A DNA stretch of 64,000 bases from JALOLG01 sp963776935 (GTDB lineage: Bacteria > Actinomycetota > Acidimicrobiia > Acidimicrobiales > Ilumatobacteraceae), in NCBI GenBank assembly GCA_963776935.1, contig CAVZOP010000001.1:496001-560000 (forward strand). The letters run 5' to 3'. The translations under genes and the position numbers were made by a program. The notes beneath the pieces are model-generated. The model ran no database searches and had not been told where the DNA came from. It saw nothing but the letters and a program-made list of their open reading frames with translations. Numbering within the stretch: the stretch's first letter is position 1; each line of letters begins with the position of its first letter. Below, piece by piece: positions 1-7,944 of this stretch.

Positions 1-598
1 TGGTGGTTCCTGGTCGTCATCTTGGTGATCGCCTTCTTCGACTCGGTGATACCGATCGTGCCGAGCGAGACGACGGTGATCATCGGCGGTGTCGCCGGCG
101 GGCCTGGGGAACCAATCACTCGCGCTCGTGATCGCCGCCGGCGCGATCGGTGCGTTCCTCGGCGACAACACGGCATACCTGATCGGCCGCCGGATGAGCG
201 CGACGATCGGGCGCTGGTCCTCGAGGAAACCCAAGCGCGCGGCTCGCCTCGAGTGGGCGGACCGGCAGATCCGACAACGCGGCGGGCTGCTGCTCATCAC
301 CGCCCGTTTCATCCCGGGCGGGCGGAGCGTGCTCACCATCTCATCGGGCATCACGCGTCAGCCACATCCGTGGTTCGCTGGGTGGGTCGCCGTCGCCGCA
401 GTGATCTGGGCCACGTACGCCGCGCTGCTCGGCTACGTGGGTGGCAAGGCGTTCGAGGACGATCACACCAAGGCGTTCCTGCTCGCGTTCGCCGCCGCGT
501 TCACGCTGACGGTGACGATCGAGGTCGTCCGCCACATGCGGGCGAGGCGGGCGGCGAAGCGCGACGCCGAAGCGGCAGCCACCCTGCTCGAGCGCTGA
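1..598 (+). CDS. DedA family membrane protein, 5'-truncated and frameshifted
   Basis: The gene enters from the left edge, so its start is missing. Frame 1 reads WWFLVVILVIAFFDSVIPIVP then a serine-glutamate-threonine turn (about bases 1-100), the re-entrant loop typical of DedA/SNARE-associated proteins. The protein continues in frame 2 from about base 98, with GAFLGDNTAYLIGRR, a basic loop, ARFIPGGRSVLT and two further membrane segments. DedA proteins are inner-membrane proteins of the undecaprenyl-phosphate/lipid flippase superfamily. Removing one G near bases 97-101 restores a continuous reading (VAAGLGNQSLAL). The C-terminus is a basic cytoplasmic tail. Family assignment is confident; whether the frameshift is real is not. 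Confidence 0.8.
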
Positions 599-617
599 TC
601 GTCGTCCCGGCGTCCCG

Positions 618-623
618 TAGCGT
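618..623 (+). promoter_or_regulatory. Possible -10 box of etfA
   Basis: TAGCGT lies 10 bases before the ATG at 634. There is no Shine-Dalgarno sequence in between, which fits a leaderless or nearly leaderless transcript. Similar TANNNT hexamers precede several other starts in this window. Confidence 0.3.
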
Positions 624-633
624 GGCTCGAACC

Positions 634-1531
634 ATGTTGGCCGTGATCCCGGTACGCGACGGCGAGCTCCCGGCGGGGGCGCTCGAGACGATCGCCGAGT
701 GCGGCGGGCGCGTCCTTCTCGTCGGCGATGGGCTCGACGCCGTCGGTGCGTTCGGCGCCGTCGACGTGCGGACGGCGGAGCTGGGCCAGTACGCGCCCGG
801 CTCATGGGCCGCGTCGCTCGGTGCGCTCCTCGGCGACGAGCCGGTCATCGTGCTGCCGGCGTCGCCCGACGGCCGCGATCTGGCGCCTCGCATCGCCCAC
901 GTGCTCGACCGACAGCTCGTCGCGGGCGCGGTGTCGATCACGCCGGACCGGATCACCGTGCCGCGCAAGGGAGGTCTCGAACTGCACGTCCTCGCCGTCG
1001 CACCGCCGTTCGTGGCGACGCTGCAACCAGGTGTCCGTGGTGTCGAGCGGGAGACAGCGGTGGCGACGCGCCGGACCGTCGTCGTCGAACCACAGGGCGT
1101 TCCCGACCCGCGGGTCGTGGCGGTCCATCCGCCCGACGTGACGACGATCGACCTGACCGAGGCCGACCGCATCGCCGCCGGAGGGGCGGGACTCGAGTCC
1201 GCCGAACGGTTCGAGCAACTGGCGCGCATCGCGGCCGCGATCGGCGGGGCGATGGGCGCGACACGCGTGATCACCGACCGCGCCTGGGTCGGCCACGAGC
1301 GTCAGATCGGCACGACCGGCGTCGTCGTCGACCCCGAGCTGTACCTGGCGTTCGGCATCAGTGGAGCAGTGCAACACACGAGCGGGCTCGGCGATCCGGG
1401 CCACGTGATCAGCGTCAACGTCGACCCGCATTGCCCGATGATGCAGATGTCGGATCTCGCCGTCGTGAGCGACGCCAACGCCGTGCTCGACGAGCTCGAG
1501 CTGACTGCTCGGAGCGATCGCCGATGGCTGA
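634..1531 (+). CDS. etfA: Electron transfer flavoprotein alpha subunit (EtfA/FixB-like)
   Basis: EtfA binds FAD and, with EtfB, carries electrons from dehydrogenases to an ETF:quinone oxidoreductase. The N-terminal alpha/beta domain is followed by the family's FAD-binding half (residues about 190-290): a G-x-x-R-V-I-T-D-R segment, QIGTTGVVV, the YLAFGISGAVQHTSGL motif and the VNVDPHCPMMQMSDLAVVSD segment. The ATG at 634 gives a normal N-terminus. As written, the frame stays open to 1752, running 229 bases into fixC. Removing one base near 1501-1505 gives the natural-looking end ELLLGAIADG and a stop at 1529-1531, overlapping the fixC start by 8 bases. The end given here assumes that correction. 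It is first in a four-gene set with fixC, fixX and etfB, an arrangement known near mycofactocin systems. Confidence 0.8.
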
Positions 1532-2822
1532 CTTCGACGTGGTGGTGGTCGGCGCCGGACCGGCAGGCGCGTGCGCGGCGACGGTGCTGGCGCGAAGGGG
1601 GCGGTCCGTGCTCCTCCTCGAACGCGGTCCGTTCCCAGGGAGCAAGAACATGTTCGGCGGCGTCGTGTATCCCCGCGTGCTCGACCAGCTGCACCCGGAG
1701 TGGTGGGACGACGTGCCGTACCAGCGATGGATCACGCGCCGTGCGACGATGATGCTCACCGAGACGCAAGCCATCTCCCTCGACTTCCGCACGGCCGCGT
1801 GGGGACGTCCGCCGTACAACGGCATGACCGCCTACCGGCCCGACTTCGACCACTGGCTGGCCGGCAAGGCCGAGACCGACGGCGCCGAGCTCGTGTGCTC
1901 GACCACCGCGACCGGACTGCTCCGCGACGGCGATCGAGTGGTCGGCGTGCGGACCGACCGACCCGACGGTGACGTGACTGCTGACGTCGTGATCGCCTGC
2001 GACGGTGTCAACAGCTTCCTCGCCAAGGAGGCCGGCCTGTTCGACACCGTCGACGCGGCCAACTACACGCTGGGGGTCAAAGAGACGCTGGCACTGCCCA
2101 AGGAGGTGATCGACGAGCGGTTCGGGGTACGCGGACGCGAAGGCGTCGACTTCGAGATCCTCGGTGGGACGAGCGGGGTGGGTGGCGGCGCATTCCTCTA
2201 TACCAACCTCGACACGCTCGGCGTGGGGGCGGTGTTGAAGGTGCCGGCGCTGGCGGCCCAGTCCACCCGGCCGGAGACGATCATCGCCGCCCTGAAGGCG
2301 CATCCGGCGATCGCTCCCCTCGTCGACGGCAGCGAGCTCGTGGAGTACTCGGCGCACCTGATCCCCGAGGCCGGGCTGTCGATGATTCCCAAGCTGGCGG
2401 CGGACGGGTTGGTGGTCGCCGGCGACGCGGCGTCGCTGTGCCTGGCCGCCGGGATCTGGCTCGAAGGCGTGAACTTCGCGATGGCGAGCGGGATGTACGC
2501 CGGCGAGGCGGTCGACGAGGCGCTGCGCGCTGGCGACGTGTCGGCCGCAGGGCTCGCCGGCTACGAGCGCCGGCTGGCGTCGACGTTCGTCCTTCGCGAC
2601 CACCGCAAGCTGCGGCGAGTGCCCGCCCTCGTGCTGTCCGATCGGGTCCAGCACGAGTATCCGCAACTGGCCGCCAACGTGATCGAGCGGATGTTCCGGG
2701 TCGACAACCCGTCGCCGAAGCCGGGGCTGCGCCGGATCGTCAAAGAGGAACGGAAGCGGGCCGGTGTCCGGCTCCGCCATCTCGCCCGCGACGCGTGGGC
2801 CGGGGTACGGGGGTTCGGATGA
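1524..2822 (+). CDS. fixC: FAD-dependent ETF:quinone oxidoreductase-like protein (FixC family)
   Basis: A 432-residue flavoprotein expected to take electrons from the EtfAB pair and pass them to quinone. It starts MADFDVVVVGAGPAGACAA, a Rossmann GxGxxG/A FAD-binding site (residues 9-14), followed by an acidic end of the second strand (LLLERG). GSKNMFGG near residue 40 matches FixC proteins, and a second FAD contact, VVAGDAASL, lies near residue 300. It ends in an ATGA overlap with fixX, which implies translational coupling. The start at 1524 is set by the complete nucleotide-binding motif. The protein looks intact. Confidence 0.88.
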   Translation: MADFDVVVVGAGPAGACAATVLARRGRSVLLLERGPFPGSKNMFGGVVYPRVLDQLHPEWWDDVPYQRWITRRATMMLTETQAISLDFRTAAWGRPPYNGMTAYRPDFDHWLAGKAETDGAELVCSTTATGLLRDGDRVVGVRTDRPDGDVTADVVIACDGVNSFLAKEAGLFDTVDAANYTLGVKETLALPKEVIDERFGVRGREGVDFEILGGTSGVGGGAFLYTNLDTLGVGAVLKVPALAAQSTRPETIIAALKAHPAIAPLVDGSELVEYSAHLIPEAGLSMIPKLAADGLVVAGDAASLCLAAGIWLEGVNFAMASGMYAGEAVDEALRAGDVSAAGLAGYERRLASTFVLRDHRKLRRVPALVLSDRVQHEYPQLAANVIERMFRVDNPSPKPGLRRIVKEERKRAGVRLRHLARDAWAGVRGFG

Positions 2823-3121
2823 CCGGACGGAGCGAATGGCCGGAGATCTCGTTCGAGGATCGCATGGCGACCACCCGGTTCGACGTGCACGAGCGACCGC
2901 ACATCGTCGTCGACGGTGCCGTGTGCACCGACTGCTCGACCCGCGACTGCATCGTCGCCTGCCCCGCCAACCTGTTCGTGCCGACCGCCGACGGCGGGAT
3001 CCTCTTCAACTACGAGCAGTGCTTCGAGTGCGGTACGTGCTACCTGGTGTGCAACCGCGAGGGGGCGATCTCGTGGAGCTATCCGGAGGGTGGCTACGGA
3101 GTGGTCTTCAAGCGCACATGA
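2819..3121 (+). CDS. fixX: FixX-like ferredoxin
   Basis: A 100-residue iron-sulphur protein. Two cysteine groups are visible: C-x2-C-x4-C-x3-C followed by proline (CTDCSTRDCIVACP, around residue 40) and C-x2-C-x2-C-x3-C (CFECGTCYLVC, around residue 70). FixX proteins act with FixC to hand electrons from ETF flavin to the quinone pool. The start overlaps the fixC stop (ATGA) and its own stop overlaps the etfB start (ATGA), so the genes are almost certainly one operon. The conserved C-terminus GAISW...GYGV is present. Confidence 0.88.
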   Translation: MTGRSEWPEISFEDRMATTRFDVHERPHIVVDGAVCTDCSTRDCIVACPANLFVPTADGGILFNYEQCFECGTCYLVCNREGAISWSYPEGGYGVVFKRT

Positions 3122-3933
3122 ACGTGTTCGTGTGCTGGAAGTGGGTTGCGCTCGACGACGACGACCGCTGGGCGTCGGTGTCAGCGGCCGACGAGGCGGC
3201 CCTCGAGATCGCGCTGCAGTTGGCGATGGGTGCAGGCGGGGACGCGTCGGTCACGGTCGCCACGGTCGGACCACCGGCGGCCGAGACCGCGCTGCGCGAC
3301 GCGATCGCACGGGGTGCCCGGCGTGCCATCCGCGTCGACGCGCCGCGCGACCTGTGCAGCGCCGCCGTTGCCGCGGCGCTGGCGCCGCTCACGGCCGGTT
3401 GCACGTGGGTGATGTGCGGCGACTACTCGCTCGACCGCGGCTCGGGATCGGTGCCGGCGTTGATCGCCGCCCATCGCGAGATCGCCCAGGCCCTCGGGCT
3501 GGTCGACGTCGGCCCGGGCGTGGACGGCAGCCTGCGCGCGCTGCGGCGACTCGACGGCGGACGCCGCGAGGAGTTGTCCGTGGCGGCACCGGCCGTCGTG
3601 TCGGTCGAAGGGTCGGTCGCCAGGCTCCGGCGGGCGTCACTGACCGCCGAGCTGGCCGCCCGCACGGCCGCCATCGAGGTCGTCGACGGTCCGACCGGAC
3701 CGCGGGAGACACCGATCCACGCCGGCCCCTACCGCCCCAGAGCACGCGTCCTCCCGGTACCACCCGGCAGCGACGCGCTCACCCGGATCCGGTCGTTGAT
3801 GTCGTCGGGCGCGGCGATCGCACACGGGGAGACGGTCACCCTCGATCCACCCGAGGCGGCGGCCCGGATCGTGCAGGCGCTCCGCGATTGGGGCTACGTG
3901 TCCACGATGCCGGACGGGATGCCGGCGGCGTGA
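3118..3933 (+). CDS. etfB: Electron transfer flavoprotein beta subunit (EtfB/FixA-like)
   Basis: A 271-residue protein, partner of EtfA. It opens MNVFVCWKWVALDDD and has the SAADEAALEIALQLA helix that replaces the usual NPxDxxAxExAL motif of canonical EtfB. The central fold and the HREIAQALGLVDV segment (usual form LA..L..P) are recognisable. It is divergent from housekeeping EtfB, as is usual for ETF sets devoted to one dehydrogenase system. It is the last gene of the etfA-fixC-fixX-etfB operon and ends 39 bases into the opposite-strand gene at 3894-4460. Confidence 0.8.
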   Translation: MNVFVCWKWVALDDDDRWASVSAADEAALEIALQLAMGAGGDASVTVATVGPPAAETALRDAIARGARRAIRVDAPRDLCSAAVAAALAPLTAGCTWVMCGDYSLDRGSGSVPALIAAHREIAQALGLVDVGPGVDGSLRALRRLDGGRREELSVAAPAVVSVEGSVARLRRASLTAELAARTAAIEVVDGPTGPRETPIHAGPYRPRARVLPVPPGSDALTRIRSLMSSGAAIAHGETVTLDPPEAAARIVQALRDWGYVSTMPDGMPAA

Positions 3934-4460
3934 TCCGGGAGTCGGTACGCGTCGACGAGCGGTGTGCCACAGCCCTTGCACACCGCTTCGGAGGCCGCGG
4001 TGACCGCGTCGCAGCGGTCGCAGAACACCACTCGACCGTGGTTCGAGGTCATCTCCCAGAGCGCAGAGAAGTGGCTGTGCTGCCACCGGTGGGTGATGAG
4101 ATCACGTACCGCGGCCCGGTGTTCGGGCGTCGCCGCGAACGCTCTCGCGTCGGCAGCCGTGCGCCAGAGCGCGATCAAGGTGATGCTCGGTCCGTCGGGG
4201 AAGCTGTAGCGCCGGATGAAGCCGGGTGCCGAGGCGAGCAGATTCATCAGGTCGACCGCCGCGGCCCAGAACCCACGGGCACCCTCGGGGTCGCTGAACG
4301 TCGCCTGCAGCACGAGGATGGCACCCGCCGACTCCGGGCCGAGGGCACCGTCAGGACCCTGCTGAGTGGCGAGAATCGTGGGTGCGATCTGCGTCCGGGG
4401 GATCGCGAGCATCGCCGCGATTGCCTCTGGGGGCGGCGGGAGCACCAGCAAGTGGGTCAT
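3894..4460 (-). CDS. Monooxygenase-like domain protein with C-terminal zinc ribbon
   Basis: A 188-residue protein of no known function. Residues about 40-120 resemble the dimeric alpha/beta-barrel (antibiotic biosynthesis monooxygenase-like) fold, with AILVLQATFSDPE and a terminal ITLIALWRTAADARAFAATPEH segment. Residues about 147-165 hold two cysteine pairs (CDRC and CKGC), a probable zinc ribbon. The gene is divergent from a TetR regulator with 63 bases between them and converges on etfB, so it may be controlled by that regulator and act with the ETF set. Both points are inference. Confidence 0.6.
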   Translation of the reverse strand: MTHLLVLPPPPEAIAAMLAIPRTQIAPTILATQQGPDGALGPESAGAILVLQATFSDPEGARGFWAAAVDLMNLLASAPGFIRRYSFPDGPSITLIALWRTAADARAFAATPEHRAAVRDLITHRWQHSHFSALWEMTSNHGRVVFCDRCDAVTAASEAVCKGCGTPLVDAYRLPDHAAGIPSGIVDT

Positions 4461-4490
4461 TTCTCATCTCCGATCACGTTCATCCGATAC

Positions 4491-4515
4491 AGTATAGATT
4501 GATCCGAGTAATACT
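4491..4515. promoter_or_regulatory. Possible operator between divergent genes
   Basis: AGTAT at 4491-4495 and ATACT at 4511-4515 form a short inverted repeat with a 15-base spacer in the AT-rich divergent promoter region. It is a candidate TetR site. The arms are short, so this is weak. Confidence 0.2.
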
Positions 4516-4523
4516 AGGACCAA

Positions 4524-5169
4524 ATGTCGAAGCCGGTCAAGAAGCGGGCGTACTCCTCCCCTGTGCGGCAGGAGCAGGCGACCCGGACCCGAGCGCGCAT
4601 CATCGAGGCGGCGGGTGCGTTGTTCGAGGCCAATGGCTACGCCCGCACGACGATCCGCCAGATCGCCGACGAGGCCGGTGTAGCCGGCGACACCGTGTAC
4701 GCCATCTTCGGGAGCAAGGCACGCGTGCTCACCGCGCTCATCGACTCGCGCCTGGCGCCTGGTGTCGACATCGCCAACGTGATGGACCGCCCCGAGGCAC
4801 AGGCGGTCCGAGACGAACCCGACCCGCGCCGTCAGCTCCACCTGTTCGCTCGCGACATGGCCGAGACCGCGGGACAGCGTCCGCGGGGTCTTCGAGATCC
4901 TGCGGACGGCGTCGGCGGTCGAACCCGAGATGGCGGCGATCCTCGTCGAGATGAACGGGTACCGGCTCGCCAACATGCGCCGGGTGGCGAAATGGATCGC
5001 CGAGCGCGGTTCGCTGCGGGTCGACGTCGACCGTGCCGCCGAGATCATCTGGGTCCTCGCCAGCCCTGACGTGGCGACGATGCTGCGCGATGGCCGCCGT
5101 TGGTCGGTCGATGAGCACGCGGAATGGCTCGAGGACGCGCTCGTGCGAACGCTGCTCCCCACGGAATGA
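4524..5169 (+). CDS. TetR family transcriptional regulator, frameshifted
   Basis: The N-terminal helix-turn-helix is clear: RTRARIIEAAGALFEANGY, then TTIRQIADEAGVAGDTVY and AIFGSKARVLTAL (residues about 18-75). The ligand-binding half continues in another frame as DSVRGVFEILRTASAVEPEM to the stop at 5167. One extra G in the GGG run at 4871-4873 explains the break, since deleting it joins ETA to DSVRG. The gene is divergent from 3894-4460 and closely followed by the PhyH-like gene. It probably represses its neighbours; the ligand cannot be guessed from sequence. Confidence 0.8.
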
Positions 5170-5175
5170 TGGTGA

Positions 5176-6027
5176 ATGATGGTCGACGTGATGCAACGAG
5201 ACGTGACGCACGACCTGGGCTCGTACGAGCGCGACGGGTATGTCGTGCTCGACCACGCCGTCGATGCCGACGCGCTCGAGCTCATCCGTGGCGAGCTGTC
5301 ACCATGGCTCGGCGACGACGCGTTCCGGGGGCGCAACGACTTCGAGGGCTTCTTGTCGAACCGCGTCTACACGCTTCTCGCCAAGGCACCCGCGATCGCG
5401 ATGCTCGTCGAGCATCCGTGGGTGATGGCGATGCTCGATCGCTTGTTGCTCCCCAACTTCCTGTTGTCCGCCAACTTGGCGATCAACCTCCTCCCGGGCG
5501 AGACCGCCCAGCAGTTCCACATCGACGACGACTTCTACCGTGTCGGTCGGCCGCGGCAACCGATCAGCGTCAGCGCGATCTGGGCGATCGACGACTTCAC
5601 GGCCGAGAACGGGGCGACCGAGGTGATCCCCGGCAGCCACCTGTGGGGCGACGAGATCCCCGCCGCCGACCACCCGATCGCCAAGGTCGTGATGCCTGCC
5701 GGATCGGTCGTCGTCTTCGCCGGCACGTTGTGGCACCGCGGCGGCGCCAACCACAGCGACCGATCGCGGCTCGCGATCACGCCCCAGTACTGCGAGCCGT
5801 GGGCCCGCCAGCAGGAGCAACAGATCCTGTCGGTCGGACCGAAGGCGGCGCAGTACTCCGGTCGCATCCAGTCGATGCTCGGGTACAGCATCCATCCACC
5901 GTTCATGGGCCACGTCGACGGGCTGCACCCGCTGCGACTCCTCGACCCGCAGTACAACAGTGCCGACGTCGGCGCCGGCAAGGCCGCCGCCGACTACTGG
6001 GCCGACGGCGACAACCCAGGGCCCTGA
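5176..6027 (+). CDS. Phytanoyl-CoA dioxygenase (PhyH) family protein
   Basis: A 283-residue Fe(II)/2-oxoglutarate-dependent oxygenase. The N-terminus (SYERDGYVVLDHAVD) is typical of PhyH proteins. The facial triad is visible as H-x-D in QFHIDDDF (about residues 115-120) and the distal histidine in LWHRGGANHSD (about residue 193), followed by an arginine in SRLAI that would bind 2-oxoglutarate. The start at 5176 lies 7 bases after the TetR stop, so co-transcription is likely. The substrate is unknown; many bacterial PhyH proteins act on small molecules and not on phytanoyl-CoA. Confidence 0.82.
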   Translation: MMVDVMQRDVTHDLGSYERDGYVVLDHAVDADALELIRGELSPWLGDDAFRGRNDFEGFLSNRVYTLLAKAPAIAMLVEHPWVMAMLDRLLLPNFLLSANLAINLLPGETAQQFHIDDDFYRVGRPRQPISVSAIWAIDDFTAENGATEVIPGSHLWGDEIPAADHPIAKVVMPAGSVVVFAGTLWHRGGANHSDRSRLAITPQYCEPWARQQEQQILSVGPKAAQYSGRIQSMLGYSIHPPFMGHVDGLHPLRLLDPQYNSADVGAGKAAADYWADGDNPGP

Positions 6028-6179
6028 CCGCAACGCGCCCGAGCGATCGCGGCCGCGATCACCACGAAGATGACCGCCGCGAACACTCGCCGCGGAGGCG
6101 GCGCTCGTCGGGGCCAACAGCCCGAGATTTCTTGAGCTTTCCGGTTGCTTCGGTGGTCGAACGTGTGTACGATAGGAGG

Positions 6180-7436
6180 GTGGCGACGGGGACGCTGGAA
6201 CGGCTCGAGGACCGCCTCGCCGACCTGTGTGGTCACCGCAACGTCCTCGACGCACGACTCGTTGAACTGGTCGCCGAAGCGCTTGCCACGGGTGAGTGGC
6301 AGATGTCGGGGATCGTCTCGCCGGCGCACTGGTTGTCATGGAAAGCCGGGCTCTCCACCGGCCATGCCCGCCAGTTGGTGACGCTCGCCCGGCGCAGGTC
6401 GGAGTTGCCGGTGACGTTCGCGGCGTTCGACGCCGGCCAGCTGTCGTTGGATCAGGTGACGCCGATCGTCGCCAAAGCACCGGGTTGGGCTGATGCCGAG
6501 TTATGTGAGTTCGCCACCCTGGCGACCGTGACGCAGTTGCGGCGGGTGATGCGCTCGTTCGACTTCGCCCCCGATCCGGTGCCCGACGATGATCCCGGTG
6601 CCGACATCGGCGGTGTCGCGCGACCCCGGGGTGTGGTCGATCCGGTCGAGTCGGTGTCGTTGTGGCATCTCGACGATGGGCGCTGGGAACTACGCGGCGA
6701 GCTCGACGCCGACCACGGCGCCGTGTTGGACGCCGCCCTCAAAGAAGCCCAAGATGCGCTGTTCCAACGCGACGGCGTCGCCGTGTCGAAAGTCGACGCG
6801 TTGGTCGAGATCGCCAACCGCTCGTTGGATTCGATCGCCGACGTCGGGCGGCGGGATCGCTACCGGGTCCACGTCCATGTCGACGTCGACAACGCCATGA
6901 TCGACGGGCTCGGCCACCGCCTCCCAGCCTGGCTGCGTGATCTGATCTGTTGCGACACCATCGTCAACACCGTCCACGAGCACGGCGGCATCCCCGTCAG
7001 CGTCGGACGCACCCAGCGCACCGTGCCCGAACGCACCCGCCGACTCGTGACCCTGCGCGACCGCGGCTGCCGCGTCCCCGGCTGCGGATCGGATCGGGTG
7101 CTGCACGTCCACCACGTCATCCACTGGGACCCCAACCACGGCAACGGCCCGACCGATACCTGGAATCTTGCCTGCCTCTGCCCACGACACCACCGGCTCC
7201 ACCACCAAGGCAAGTTGGGGATCACCGGCAACGCCGACGACCCCCACGGGCTGGTGTTCACCGACACCCACGGCCAAATCATGAAACCCGCCGCGGTCGC
7301 CCGACCACCCACCGGGCCACCACCCCAACCGACGGGCCGCTACCAGCATCCACTCGGCGAACGCCTCCAGATGCACTGGGTCACCTTCAACCCACCACCC
7401 AGATCCACACCCACGCCCCCACCCAGCCCCAACTAG
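6180..7436 (+). CDS. DUF222 / HNH endonuclease domain protein
   Basis: About 418 residues. The N-terminal helical part (TLERLEDRLADLCGH onward, with SPAHWLSWKAGLSTGHARQL and FDAGQLSLDQVTPI) is the DUF222/13E12-repeat domain common in actinobacteria. The C-terminus holds an HNH nuclease site: RDRGCRVPGC, then VHHVIHWDPNHGNGPTDTWN and LCPRHHRLHH. Such genes are often multicopy and may be mobile-element relatives or DNA repair nucleases; function is unproven. GTG 6180 directly follows GGAGG with no spacing, so GTG 6165 or 6153 are possible starts. The proline-rich tail is low-complexity. Confidence 0.75.
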   Translation: MATGTLERLEDRLADLCGHRNVLDARLVELVAEALATGEWQMSGIVSPAHWLSWKAGLSTGHARQLVTLARRRSELPVTFAAFDAGQLSLDQVTPIVAKAPGWADAELCEFATLATVTQLRRVMRSFDFAPDPVPDDDPGADIGGVARPRGVVDPVESVSLWHLDDGRWELRGELDADHGAVLDAALKEAQDALFQRDGVAVSKVDALVEIANRSLDSIADVGRRDRYRVHVHVDVDNAMIDGLGHRLPAWLRDLICCDTIVNTVHEHGGIPVSVGRTQRTVPERTRRLVTLRDRGCRVPGCGSDRVLHVHHVIHWDPNHGNGPTDTWNLACLCPRHHRLHHQGKLGITGNADDPHGLVFTDTHGQIMKPAAVARPPTGPPPQPTGRYQHPLGERLQMHWVTFNPPPRSTPTPPPSPN

Positions 7437-7515
7437 CGACCTGGAGGTCGCCGGCGTGGCAGCCCACGACAACCACCTCGTTCGGCACGCACGTCGGGGC
7501 TGGAATGATGTGGCG

Positions 7516-7893
7516 ATGCTTGACCATCTTGGAATCCAGTGCGCCGACCTGGCCGCGAGCAGCGCGTTCTACGACACTGTGCTCGAGCCGCTCGGGGCGA
7601 GTCGACTGATGGACTTCGGGGTCGCCATCGGATACGGCGTCGCACCGAAGCCCGACTTCTGGCTCGGCCGGTTCGACTCCGGAGACGGATTCCGGGAGTC
7701 GCACATCGCATTCATCGCTCCCGATCGTGCCGCCGTTCGGGCGTTCTTCGATGCGGCCGTGGCCGCCGGCGCCGAGGTGCTGCACGAACCGCGCGTGTGG
7801 CCCGAGTACCACGCCGACTACTACGGAGCGTTCGTACGCGACCCAGACGGCAACAACGTCGAAGCCGTCTGCCACACTCCCGAACCGGGCTGA
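7516..7893 (+). CDS. VOC family protein (glyoxalase/bleomycin-resistance fold)
   Basis: A 125-residue single-domain VOC protein: MLDHLGIQCADLAASSAFYD at the N-terminus, a central SHIAFIAPDRAAVRAFFDAAVAAG and the terminal DYYGAFVRDPDGNNVEAVCH. The histidine in the first strand and the glutamate in the last (NNVEAV) are the usual metal ligands. It resembles the lactoylglutathione-lyase-like group of unknown substrate. The ATG at 7516 is chosen because it starts at the first beta strand; upstream codons add unrelated residues. Confidence 0.75.
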   Translation: MLDHLGIQCADLAASSAFYDTVLEPLGASRLMDFGVAIGYGVAPKPDFWLGRFDSGDGFRESHIAFIAPDRAAVRAFFDAAVAAGAEVLHEPRVWPEYHADYYGAFVRDPDGNNVEAVCHTPEPG

Positions 7894-7944
7894 TCCCGCC
7901 ACCAACACGAAGACACCTCGATCGGACGGTTGCAGCCGTCAGCG

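Noticed and set aside
22..1752. A single long protein covering the DedA and EtfA regions in frame 1
   Set aside because: Frame 1 between about 105 and 620 is arginine-rich shadow translation of DedA; the DedA sequence is in frame 2 there.
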